Assembly: GCA_031293105.1 (NCBI GenBank)
Contig: JAUMSA010000037.1
Span: forward strand, 1-9,301
DNA: 9,301 nucleotides
Direction: 5' to 3'
Source: Butyricicoccus sp.
GTDB taxonomy: Bacteria; Bacillota; Clostridia; Oscillospirales; Butyricicoccaceae
The notes under the pieces are model-generated. The model was given only the letters and a program-made list of their open reading frames with translations. It was not told where the DNA came from and did not search any database. This document shows, piece after piece, positions 1 to 6,725 of the stretch (position 1 is its first letter; every line of letters begins with the position of its first letter). Position numbers and translations under genes: made by a program.

Positions 1-2
1 GG

Positions 3-8
3 TACAAT
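3..8 (+). promoter_or_regulatory. Possible -10 element for the first SLH gene
   Basis: TACAAT matches the sigma-A -10 consensus TATAAT at five of six bases. A transcript starting near base 15 would carry a leader of about 70 nt before the ATG at 84. Any -35 box lies outside the window, so this cannot be confirmed. The leader at 15-67 holds a G-rich stretch (CTGGGGGTGAAG) and a T-rich stretch, and I recognise no riboswitch class in it. Confidence 0.25.
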
Positions 9-83
9 TATCCAAACTCGCCTGGGGGTGAAGCCGACACAGTCTTAAACTTTTTTCATTTATTTTGAAGGAGGTAAAAAAAC

Positions 84-3000
84 ATGAAAAAGCGATTATT
101 GTCAGCCCTTCTGGCAGCAGCCATGGTGTTGACAATGGCACCGGCAGCGTTTGCGGTGGGTGATGCTGAAGATGCTTCCACATCTACAGATGCAATCACT
201 CTCTCCCCTGCTAGCATCGTTCCGGCACCAATTGTCGATCACTCCTCGACAGCAGAAACCGAGCTATATGACGCGGGTTCCTATCAGGTGAAAGTCCCCG
301 ATACTCTCACAACAGATGACGACATCAATAAGATTGAGATTTCCGTTCAGAATCTTAAGGAGCATACGAACGCAAATGATGCACCCGGTTACTGGTGCGG
401 CTTCTCTGTTGTAGCGCCGGAGAATGCAACTAAGATGAAGTATGCATTCGCTACAAGTCTGGATGAACTTGATTCGCTGAAAGAAGCTCCATTCGAAGAA
501 AATGTGGATGATAAAGGCGGCCAGGGTATTGCTTTCTATGTAGACGCTGGCGCTAAAACCCCCAAAACTTACTGCGCAGTACAGTTCTTGACTGATGATG
601 AGAGCTCCACTACTGGCATTGTAAAATTCCAAATGGATTTAACTGGTGTCTCTAAATATTCGCCAACTGAATCTAACACGGTTTATCCTGCAATTCTCAA
701 CGATAAAGATGGCGATCCGAGCGACCTGTACGAGAGCTATGAGGTAACTTCTTCTCCTGCGACTGATGGGGTAGTAAATGTTGCTATCCAGGCGAAGGGT
801 CTGAAAAAGCATACCAATGCCGCGGATAAGGAAGGCTACTGGGTTGGCTTTGCACTGGCTGCTCCTGAGAACGCTACAAAGGTGAAGTATGCCTTTGCGA
901 ATAGTGAAGACACACTGACCTTGGGTGAAGCTGGAGATCTTGAGAAAAATGTCACCGCAGATGGTAAATCCGGCATTGCTTTCTATGCAGACGCCGGTGA
1001 CGCAAATGCCAATACCTGGGCGAAGGTTCAGTGGGTTGGTGCTGATGATAAGTTGATTGGTCCTGAAACCACCTACCAGATGAATCTGGACGGCGTCACC
1101 ATGGTTGTTGACGACCTGAAAGCAGCTACTCTGCATGACACTTCTGGGGAAATTGCGGATGAGGATTTGTATACGAGCTATACGCTTACCGCTTCGAAGA
1201 CCGGTACTGCGCCGTATCAGGTAAAGATTTCCGCAGAGAATCTGCGCCCGCATCAGAATAGTAATGCATCTTACGGCGCATGGGTCGGCGTTGCCATCCC
1301 GGCACCGGCTGGCGCAACACAATTTAAGTATAGCTGGGATGATCAGGCGCTCAGCAATAGCGCCTACGGGTTGGAGCAGATTTTTGATAATGAGTGGGGC
1401 GTTGCTGCCTATGTGGACGCTTCTAAGGGAAATACGTCCTTCAATGTTCAGTGGCTGGATGGTTCGAGTAGCGTAGTTTCTACCGCCAAGTATGACATTG
1501 ATGTAAGCGGTGTTCAGGTCAAGCCTGTAACCATTAGTAAGATAGCCGTAGCGGAGGCAGGCGCAGACAGCACGTTTGAGGCCTCTGAAGCTGTAATTGC
1601 TGCAGTGGAGAATAATGCTATTAAACTAACCGGTGCGGTGAACAGCGATACCACCAAGCTTCAATTAACCTTTACAACAGATGCCAACGGTTCGCTCATA
1701 AAGGAGTTTACACTGACGCAGGCCGATGGTAGCCTTACCATTACTCCAGAGACTGTTACTGTGGCTGGACAAGCATATTCGATAGACATTTCTAATCTAG
1801 CCGTATTGGCTGCCGATATTGCACCGGCGACCGGGGCTACCGCTGTTGATACGAGTAGCCTTCCGGAGAATATGTCTAAGGAAGATACTGAGGCTGTCAC
1901 TGCTGCAGCCGAATCGGTTCAGGTGACTGATACCAGCTTAAACGCAGCGGCAGCGGCAGCAGCAGCATACATTACAGAGGATCAGAAGGAAGAGCTCTTA
2001 GCCTCGACGGATATTGAAAGTGCACAGCTCTATGTTCAGGCTTATCTTGCAGTAACCCCTCAAGATTATAGCGCTCAAGATAAAGTCATGCAGTTGGACA
2101 TTCAGCCGATGTATCAGATTATTGCTTCGAATGCAGCTACAGCTTCCGATATCGTACTTTCTGCGGATGAGGGCAAAGTAGTAAATGCCGAAATTGTGCA
2201 AAAACCCAGCGAACTGACCGTAACAGTGGCAACTACTATTTCTGTAGGCCTGCCCGCTGGCTTTGTAGAAAACACCGACGATGCTGTGTATGTTTACCAC
2301 GAGAAAGGTAACAAGACCTACGTATACAAGGCTAACGTTAGCGAAGCAGAGGGTTCTTACACCGCAACGTTTACCAACCCGCATGGCTTTAGCACGTTTA
2401 CGGTAAAAACCTCTGCGGCTGCCTCGATTGATGGCACCTACTACGCTTCCTTGCAGGATGCAGTCGATGCGGTTGAAGATAATCAGACGATTACTCTGCT
2501 CGCAGACGGAACTGCTACTGTATCCAAGCCAATTACTTTCAAGGTGGATACCAACAACAAACAATATACGGCCACAATTAATCCTGGCACCGGCTATGAT
2601 GTGAAGCCTGAGGTTAATGGTAATGTCACAACCTATACCGTAACAGAGAAGGACGGCGGCGGTTCGTCTTCCTCTGGCGGCGGCTCCAGCAGCTCCAGCG
2701 GTTATTCGGTCACCGTTCCCTCTGTCTCCAATGGCACGGTCAGTGTTTCCCCGAAGAACGCTGCCAAGGGTAAAACGGTTACCGTAACCGTAAAGCCCAA
2801 CACCGGCTATGAACTGAGCACCCTGACCGTTACCGACAACGCAGGCGACGCCGTGACGTTGACCAAGGTCAGCGACACCGAGTATACCTTTACCATGCCG
2901 GCCAGCCGGGTAACCGTTCGCGCAACCTTTGCCCAGGTAGCCCAGCAGCCGACCGAGCCGGAGATGGCCTTTACCGATGTCGCAGCCGGTGCATACTACT

Positions 3001-3482
3001 ATGATGCTGTGAAGTGGGCGGTAGAAGAAGGCATCACCAGCGGCACCACCGCGACTACCTTCAGCCCGAACGCTTCCTGCACCCGTGCGCAGATGGTTTC
3101 CTTCCTGTGGCGTGCAAATGGTTCGCCGAAGGCGACCGGTGCAAATCCGTTCATCGATGTAGCGGCGGATACGTATTATTATGACGCTGTTCTGTGGGCG
3201 GTTGAACAGGGCATCACCAGCGGCACGAGCGCTACGACGTTCAGCCCGAATGCAACCGTAACCCGTGCACAGACGGTTAGCTTCCTGCATCGGGAAGCTG
3301 GCTCCCCGGCAACCACGGGCGCAAACCCGTTTGCCGATGTAGCGGCAGATACGTACTATGCAGCAGCCGTACAATGGGCCGTTGCAAACAACATTACCGC
3401 AGGCACCACAGCTTCGACCTTCTCGCCGGACAGCGCCTGCACCCGCGGACAGATCGTTTCCTTCTTGTACCGCGCACAGTAA
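84..3482 (+). CDS. Secreted SLH-anchored surface protein with three unknown repeats
   Basis: This encodes an 1132-residue exported surface protein. The start is ATG 84, eight bases after a perfect AAGGAGGT (68-75). Residues 1-24 are a Sec signal peptide: KKR, a hydrophobic core, and AFA as the signal peptidase I site. Three related domains of about 120 residues follow (about 61-190, 216-341 and 362-480). They share a GYWxGF-type motif, APENATK and KYAF. A Thr/Ala-rich region (480-780) includes eight consecutive alanines at 621-628. Residues 781-855 contain a YYASLQDAVDA segment common in clostridial surface proteins. A Gly/Ser linker (858-872), an InlB-like repeat (about 873-950) and three SLH domains at 60-residue spacing (about 961-1012, 1021-1072 and 1081-1132) close the protein. 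SLH domains bind secondary cell-wall polymer, so it should sit non-covalently on the wall. The role is inferred to be structural or adhesive. No catalytic motif is visible and the ligand is unknown. Confidence 0.9.
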   Translation: MKKRLLSALLAAAMVLTMAPAAFAVGDAEDASTSTDAITLSPASIVPAPIVDHSSTAETELYDAGSYQVKVPDTLTTDDDINKIEISVQNLKEHTNANDAPGYWCGFSVVAPENATKMKYAFATSLDELDSLKEAPFEENVDDKGGQGIAFYVDAGAKTPKTYCAVQFLTDDESSTTGIVKFQMDLTGVSKYSPTESNTVYPAILNDKDGDPSDLYESYEVTSSPATDGVVNVAIQAKGLKKHTNAADKEGYWVGFALAAPENATKVKYAFANSEDTLTLGEAGDLEKNVTADGKSGIAFYADAGDANANTWAKVQWVGADDKLIGPETTYQMNLDGVTMVVDDLKAATLHDTSGEIADEDLYTSYTLTASKTGTAPYQVKISAENLRPHQNSNASYGAWVGVAIPAPAGATQFKYSWDDQALSNSAYGLEQIFDNEWGVAAYVDASKGNTSFNVQWLDGSSSVVSTAKYDIDVSGVQVKPVTISKIAVAEAGADSTFEASEAVIAAVENNAIKLTGAVNSDTTKLQLTFTTDANGSLIKEFTLTQADGSLTITPETVTVAGQAYSIDISNLAVLAADIAPATGATAVDTSSLPENMSKEDTEAVTAAAESVQVTDTSLNAAAAAAAAYITEDQKEELLASTDIESAQLYVQAYLAVTPQDYSAQDKVMQLDIQPMYQIIASNAATASDIVLSADEGKVVNAEIVQKPSELTVTVATTISVGLPAGFVENTDDAVYVYHEKGNKTYVYKANVSEAEGSYTATFTNPHGFSTFTVKTSAAASIDGTYYASLQDAVDAVEDNQTITLLADGTATVSKPITFKVDTNNKQYTATINPGTGYDVKPEVNGNVTTYTVTEKDGGGSSSSGGGSSSSSGYSVTVPSVSNGTVSVSPKNAAKGKTVTVTVKPNTGYELSTLTVTDNAGDAVTLTKVSDTEYTFTMPASRVTVRATFAQVAQQPTEPEMAFTDVAAGAYYYDAVKWAVEEGITSGTTATTFSPNASCTRAQMVSFLWRANGSPKATGANPFIDVAADTYYYDAVLWAVEQGITSGTSATTFSPNATVTRAQTVSFLHREAGSPATTGANPFADVAADTYYAAAVQWAVANNITAGTTASTFSPDSACTRGQIVSFLYRAQ
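264..1523 (+). repeat. Three diverged copies of an unrecognised ~120-residue domain
   Basis: The copies lie at about 264-653, 729-1106 and 1167-1523 within the first gene. Each begins with a Tyr-rich beta-strand-like segment (LYDAG, LYESY, LYTSY). Each then has an N-L-x-x-H-x-N motif, a W-G-aromatic-rich strand (YWCGF, YWVGF, AWVGV), an AP-x-x-AT motif before K-Y, a (G)IAFY or VAAYVDA strand, and a final VQW or VQF strand before a D-x-x-GV end. Copies 1 and 2 are closer to each other than to copy 3. The pattern suggests a beta-sandwich, but I cannot assign it to a named family. Confidence 0.75.
2964..3479 (+). repeat. Three tandem SLH domains, 180-bp period
   Basis: These are three copies of the S-layer homology domain, starting near 2964, 3144 and 3324. 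Each has an F-x-DV-A start, a YY-x-A-V-x-WA-V helix, an ITxGT turn, a TFSP segment and a TR(A/G)Q helix ending in SFL-x-R. The conserved TR arginine is the residue normally involved in binding secondary cell-wall polymer. The DNA copies are also similar, which points to duplication within the gene or homogenisation. This set is more canonical than the SLH set of the neighbouring peptidase. Confidence 0.9.
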
Positions 3483-3500
3483 TTCTTCCCGAATAACTGG

Positions 3501-3533
3501 AAACTCCCGTGTGACCTTCACACGGGAGTTTTT
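3501..3533 (+). terminator. Rho-independent terminator of the first SLH gene
   Basis: A perfect 14-bp stem (AAACTCCCGTGTGA at 3501-3514 with its complement at 3518-3531) encloses a 3-base loop. It runs into TTTTT (3529-3533). It lies 19 bases after the TAA stop, so the first gene is probably its own transcription unit. Confidence 0.92.
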
Positions 3534-3556
3534 CGTATTTGTTTTGAACCATACGA

Positions 3557-3585
3557 TTGTGTATGCCCCTTTTCGATGGTATACT
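3557..3585 (+). promoter_or_regulatory. Promoter of the M23/SLH gene, extended -10
   Basis: The -10 box is TATACT at 3580-3585, preceded by TGG, which gives an extended -10 (TGnTATACT). A weak -35 box, TTGTGT at 3557-3562, lies exactly 17 bp upstream. Transcription would begin near 3592. The promoter lies immediately downstream of the preceding terminator, so the second SLH gene is expressed independently of the first. Confidence 0.65.
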
Positions 3586-3591
3586 AGATAT

Positions 3592-3685
3592 AGATTCCAC
3601 AGCATTTGCCTCTGTGGGAATATCGGCCGCACGGTGACCACAGGACATGAACATGTGCTTTGTGGGGGTGCGGCCGTTTTGTTTT
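3592..3685 (+). promoter_or_regulatory. Structured leader with terminator-like hairpin; possible attenuator or small RNA
   Basis: Hairpin A pairs TTCCACAG (3595-3602) with CTGTGGGAA (3612-3620, one bulged G). Hairpin B has an outer 9-bp stem, CGGCCGCAC (3624-3632) with GTGCGGCCG (3668-3676). Inside it are CCACA (3638-3642) with TGTGG (3661-3665) and ACAT (3645-3648) with ATGT (3653-3656). TTTTGTTTT follows at 3677-3685, so hairpin B looks like an intrinsic terminator placed 54 bases before the start codon. CCACAG occurs twice (3597-3602 and 3638-3643), and CTGTGG (3612-3617) can pair with either copy. That would make hairpin A and an anti-terminator mutually exclusive. I do not recognise a known riboswitch class. 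A stand-alone RNA of about 94 nt is the alternative reading. Confidence 0.55.
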
Positions 3686-3725
3686 GGCGTAGGATGCAAA
3701 ACAGAAAAATCTGCACAAGAGAAGC

Positions 3726-3733
3726 AAAGGGGG
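3726..3733 (+). promoter_or_regulatory. Ribosome binding site that fixes the M23 gene start
   Basis: AAAGGGGG ends six bases before ATG 3740. A more upstream in-frame ATG at 3647 lies inside hairpin B of the leader and would put a Cys-rich, non-signal sequence before the signal peptide. ATG 3734 touches the Shine-Dalgarno sequence. ATG 3740 is therefore the best start. Confidence 0.75.
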
Positions 3734-3739
3734 ATGTTT

Positions 3740-6004
3740 ATGAAATTACGCAAGTTCACCGCAAGGCTCATCCTGGTATCCGGCTGCTTGACCCTGCTCT
3801 TTTCCATGGCTCCGGCGCTTGCAGCAGGCTCCTACCAATGGCCGGTGCCGGCCAGCAAAACGGTCACGCAAGCATATAAGGCCGGTTCGCACACCGGTAT
3901 CGACATTGGCGGCGCGCAGGGCAGCCAAGTCGTCGCAACCAAAGCCGGAACCGTAGTCTATGTTTACACAGGCTGCGTCAACCAGAATGCCGCCAAATCG
4001 GGCAACAAGGACTGCGCCGCAGCCGGTTGCAGCCCCAACTGCGGCACCTATACCAAAAGCGGCAAAAAAATCTGCAACTGGGGGTACGGAAACGGCGTCA
4101 TTATCCAGCATGCGGATGGCAGCGGTTACTCGATGTATGCCCACATGAAAACGGTCAGCGTGCGTAAGGGCGACACGGTCGCGCAGGGCGCAGCACTCGG
4201 CACGCTCGGCAGTTCGGGCTATTCCACAGGCGCACATCTGCATTTTGAGCTGACCGCTACGGTTGACAAACGAGGTACCTATTACGAACCGACCGCCCCC
4301 ATTAACAGCAACACGTCCAGCATTGCCTATACCGACACGCCGCAGACCACTCCACCGGCAGCGGTATCGGTCAGCTTCTCCAAGGCGACCGACCCCAATT
4401 ATACATCCAAGCAAGCGCTCAGCGATACCAATGCGGTTGTCGTGACCCAGGTGAACAAGAGCGCCGGCGTATCGGTCACGCAGATGGGGCTTTACCTCTA
4501 CGACGCTTCGGGCAAACAGATCAAGCGGTATGTTGAAAACATCTCAAACGTAGGCGTGAACACCACCAAATATCACTCGTGGTACAATATCAACAGCGAG
4601 GTCGGCGTGACCCTAACGCCCGGCACAACCTACCAATACCGCTTTTTCGGTGTGTTTAACGGCGTGGAAAAGCAGGGGTCGCTGTTCTCCTTTACCACCA
4701 CCGGCCAAGCGCCCATCAAACAGTTCCGCGTGACGTTTATGGTTGGGGGCTCGAGCGTGGCCATCCGCACCGTGACCCAAGGACAGGCATGTGGCGAATT
4801 GCCGGCCGTACAGTCGATTCCGGACGGCTATGTGGTCGACGGATGGTATACCGCGCAGGAAGGCGGCACCAAGGTCTCGGCTTCCACAATTTTCAGCGGC
4901 AACAGCGATGTGACCCTGTATCTCCGGCTGAAAGCGATCGAGCCGGAGCGTTACACGGTTTCTTTCTATGACAACACTTCGGGCGGAACCATCGTGGCCA
5001 GCCGGACGGTCGTCAACGGCCAGACCTATGACCTGCCTGCCGACCCGACCCGTGCGGGTTATCGCTTTACCGGGTGGTATACCGCAGACGGCCATCCGGT
5101 CACGTCTTCGACCACCGTATCCCTCCAGGCAGACCAAGCCCTGTACGCGCACTGGGAGGAACAAACCACCGTGTGGGATATCACGCTGTCCAGCTACCCG
5201 AAGGACGATCAAGGGATGGTGGAATTGAGCGACACCCAGGCCGAAGAGGGTACCTGGGTGACCATCCGTATCCGGGAGAACGAGCGGTATGCCTTTGTCG
5301 AACTGTCGGCCAAAACCGAGAGCGGCGATGCCATCCTGGTGCGGGAATATTCGGGCAAGGTTTTCCGGTTTGTCATGCCGGATGAACCGGTTCAGGTGTA
5401 TGCCGAGTTTGAAGAAAAGGATACCCAATGCGACGGCGGTTCCGGCTGTCCCTCGCGAAGCATGTGGGATGTGCGCGTTTCCGATTGGTTCCATCCGGCG
5501 GTCGACTATATGGTCGAAAACGGAATGATGAACGGCACCTCGGCGACCACCTTCGCGCCGCTGGCCTCGGTGACACGCGGCATGATGGCGCAGATCCTCT
5601 ACAATATGGAGGGCCTGCCTATGACCAGTTCTCCGTATTTTTCCGATGTGGCGCTGGACGCCTGGTATGCCGATGCGGTGGGCTGGGTATCCGCCTGGGA
5701 CATCATGAACGGCTATGGGGACAGCCGGTTCGGCCCGGAGGATGGGGTCACCCGGGAACAAATCGCCACCATCCTGTACCAGTATGCAAGCTATAAGAAT
5801 TATACACAAAGCAGCAGCGGTAATCTGTCCGCATACCGCGATGCCGGGCAGGTATCCTCCTGGGCGCAACCAGCCATGCGGTGGGCGGTCTACCATGGGT
5901 TGATCTCCGGCACCACCAGCACGACCCTCAGCCCGCAGAATATCGCGACCCGCGCCGAAGTGGCGCAGATTCTGATGACCTTCTGCGAGAATGTAGCAAA
6001 GTAA
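3740..6004 (+). CDS. Secreted M23 (LytM-type) peptidoglycan endopeptidase with InlB repeats and SLH anchor
   Basis: This encodes a 754-residue exported zinc metallo-endopeptidase, predicted to cut peptide cross-links in peptidoglycan. Residues 1-29 are a signal peptide (MKLRKF, hydrophobic core, ALAA). The M23 domain spans about 33-185. HTGID supplies zinc ligands H51 and D55. YAH gives H135, and AHLHFE gives H166 and ligand H168, so the active site is complete. An insertion at about 79-114 carries five cysteines (C79, C92, C97, C101, C112) where typical M23 domains have a short turn. An Fn3-like segment follows (about 205-320), then InlB/Flg_new-type repeats (about 329-398 and 405-472, each with a GWYT motif), a divergent InlB-like repeat (478-558), and three SLH domains (about 575-625, 632-683 and 697-749). 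The first SLH has TRG instead of TRA. The enzyme should act on the outer wall face while held on wall polymer. The exact bond cleaved is not evident. It has its own promoter and leader. Confidence 0.9.
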   Translation: MKLRKFTARLILVSGCLTLLFSMAPALAAGSYQWPVPASKTVTQAYKAGSHTGIDIGGAQGSQVVATKAGTVVYVYTGCVNQNAAKSGNKDCAAAGCSPNCGTYTKSGKKICNWGYGNGVIIQHADGSGYSMYAHMKTVSVRKGDTVAQGAALGTLGSSGYSTGAHLHFELTATVDKRGTYYEPTAPINSNTSSIAYTDTPQTTPPAAVSVSFSKATDPNYTSKQALSDTNAVVVTQVNKSAGVSVTQMGLYLYDASGKQIKRYVENISNVGVNTTKYHSWYNINSEVGVTLTPGTTYQYRFFGVFNGVEKQGSLFSFTTTGQAPIKQFRVTFMVGGSSVAIRTVTQGQACGELPAVQSIPDGYVVDGWYTAQEGGTKVSASTIFSGNSDVTLYLRLKAIEPERYTVSFYDNTSGGTIVASRTVVNGQTYDLPADPTRAGYRFTGWYTADGHPVTSSTTVSLQADQALYAHWEEQTTVWDITLSSYPKDDQGMVELSDTQAEEGTWVTIRIRENERYAFVELSAKTESGDAILVREYSGKVFRFVMPDEPVQVYAEFEEKDTQCDGGSGCPSRSMWDVRVSDWFHPAVDYMVENGMMNGTSATTFAPLASVTRGMMAQILYNMEGLPMTSSPYFSDVALDAWYADAVGWVSAWDIMNGYGDSRFGPEDGVTREQIATILYQYASYKNYTQSSSGNLSAYRDAGQVSSWAQPAMRWAVYHGLISGTTSTTLSPQNIATRAEVAQILMTFCENVAK

Positions 6005-6013
6005 TCTCCGAAA

Positions 6014-6046
6014 GAAAAGCCCACATCTTATCGATGTGGGCTTTTC
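6014..6046. terminator. Shared bidirectional terminator between convergent genes
   Basis: A 14-bp perfect stem (GAAAAGCCCACATC at 6014-6027 with its complement at 6033-6046) has a 5-base loop. It ends in TTTT on the plus strand, and in TTTTC followed by TTTC on the minus strand. It lies 9 bases after the M23 gene stop. The minus-strand HAD gene reads into it: its TAA stop is in the loop (6030-6028) and its last codons form one stem arm. One hairpin thus serves both converging units. Confidence 0.88.
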
Positions 6047-6720
6047 GATGGTTCGAGCCAGTCTATTACTTCATACAGCGTTTGACAAACGGCATCGACT
6101 CGTTGGATGATTTCCGCATTGGGGATGTCCAAATCCGGTATCCAAATGGCGTGCATCCCGGCACGATAAGCGGCTTGCAAGCCTCGTCCGGAGTCCTCGA
6201 GCACCAAACAATGAGCCGGGTCAACTCCCATCCACTCGGCCGCCAGTAAAAAGCCGTCTGGCGCCGGTTTGGGAGCCGGTATTTCGGTACCGCCTACAAT
6301 GGCCGAAAAATATGCGGTCAGTCCTGCCATGTCCACATATTTCTGTACGGCTGCGGTTGCAGAACCGGAAACAACCGCCGCATAAATCCCCTGTTTGCGC
6401 AGAAAATCTAATAATGTACGCAGGCCCGCTTTGCAGGGCACACCATGAGCGGAAAATTGATCGTGCATTTTCTGACGCACCTCGCCCCAGCACTCGGCAA
6501 AAGAAAAATGCGGATCCTGTGTCGCAAAGGCCTGTTTAAAAATCTGTGCACTGACCGCAAAATTTGCGCCACACATTTGCCGCTTCATATCCAGAGTAAA
6601 GTCCAAGCCGCGTACACTGCATACCGCCCGCAGCATTTCATAGGCAACCCGTTCGGTGTCAAACATCAAGCCGTCCATATCGAAAAGAACTGCGTCGATG
6701 CCTGTATGCCCCCTTACCAT
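6028..6720 (-). CDS. HAD-superfamily phosphatase/phosphomutase, beta-PGM-like
   Basis: This encodes a 230-residue cytoplasmic HAD hydrolase of subfamily IA. Motif I is FDMDGLMFDTE, with nucleophile D14 and acid/base D16. Motif II is the VVSGS segment with S118. Motif III is K151 in PAPKPAP. Motif IV is E175-D176 in LVLEDSGRG. A helical cap of about 65 residues lies between motifs I and II, as in beta-phosphoglucomutase and sugar-phosphate phosphatases, and the length fits. All four motifs are intact, so it should be active on a small phosphorylated metabolite. The substrate cannot be read from sequence. The start chosen is ATG 6720, five bases after the aldolase stop (TGA ACCAA ATG), consistent with translational coupling. 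No clear Shine-Dalgarno precedes it. A TTG at 6774 inside the aldolase gene is possible but would add an unusual N-terminal tail. It is probably the last gene of the minus-strand operon. Confidence 0.85.
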   Translation of the reverse strand: MVRGHTGIDAVLFDMDGLMFDTERVAYEMLRAVCSVRGLDFTLDMKRQMCGANFAVSAQIFKQAFATQDPHFSFAECWGEVRQKMHDQFSAHGVPCKAGLRTLLDFLRKQGIYAAVVSGSATAAVQKYVDMAGLTAYFSAIVGGTEIPAPKPAPDGFLLAAEWMGVDPAHCLVLEDSGRGLQAAYRAGMHAIWIPDLDIPNAEIIQRVDAVCQTLYEVIDWLEPSKSPHR

Positions 6721-6725
6721 TTGGT

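Noticed and set aside
15..67. G-rich leader of the first gene, considered as the end of a ydaO or cobalamin riboswitch
   Set aside because: Only a short GGGGGTGAAG-like stretch resembles such elements. The stems that would define either class are not visible in the window.
1944..1967. GCA/GCG run encoding eight alanines, considered as a phase-variable microsatellite
   Set aside because: The codons are mixed GCA and GCG and any slippage would be in threes, so no on/off switching is expected.
2964..3479. Regular 180-bp repeats, considered as a CRISPR-like or mobile array
   Set aside because: They are fully explained by tandem SLH domains in one reading frame. There are no short identical repeats or spacers.
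1998..3716. Long minus-strand open frame opposite the SLH region (572 residues)
   Set aside because: It is antisense to a strong SLH gene with signal peptide and RBS. The translation has no recognisable domains, is rich in Arg, Gly and Cys, and crosses the terminator and promoter of the real genes.
3647..3739. N-terminal extension of the M23 protein from ATG 3647
   Set aside because: It lies inside the structured leader, lacks an RBS, and would bury the signal peptide. ATG 3740 has AAAGGGGG at good spacing.
4613..5896. Minus-strand open frame of 427 residues opposite the M23 gene
   Set aside because: It is a shadow of the M23/SLH coding frame, its translation is His/Arg/Gly-rich, and no family is recognisable.
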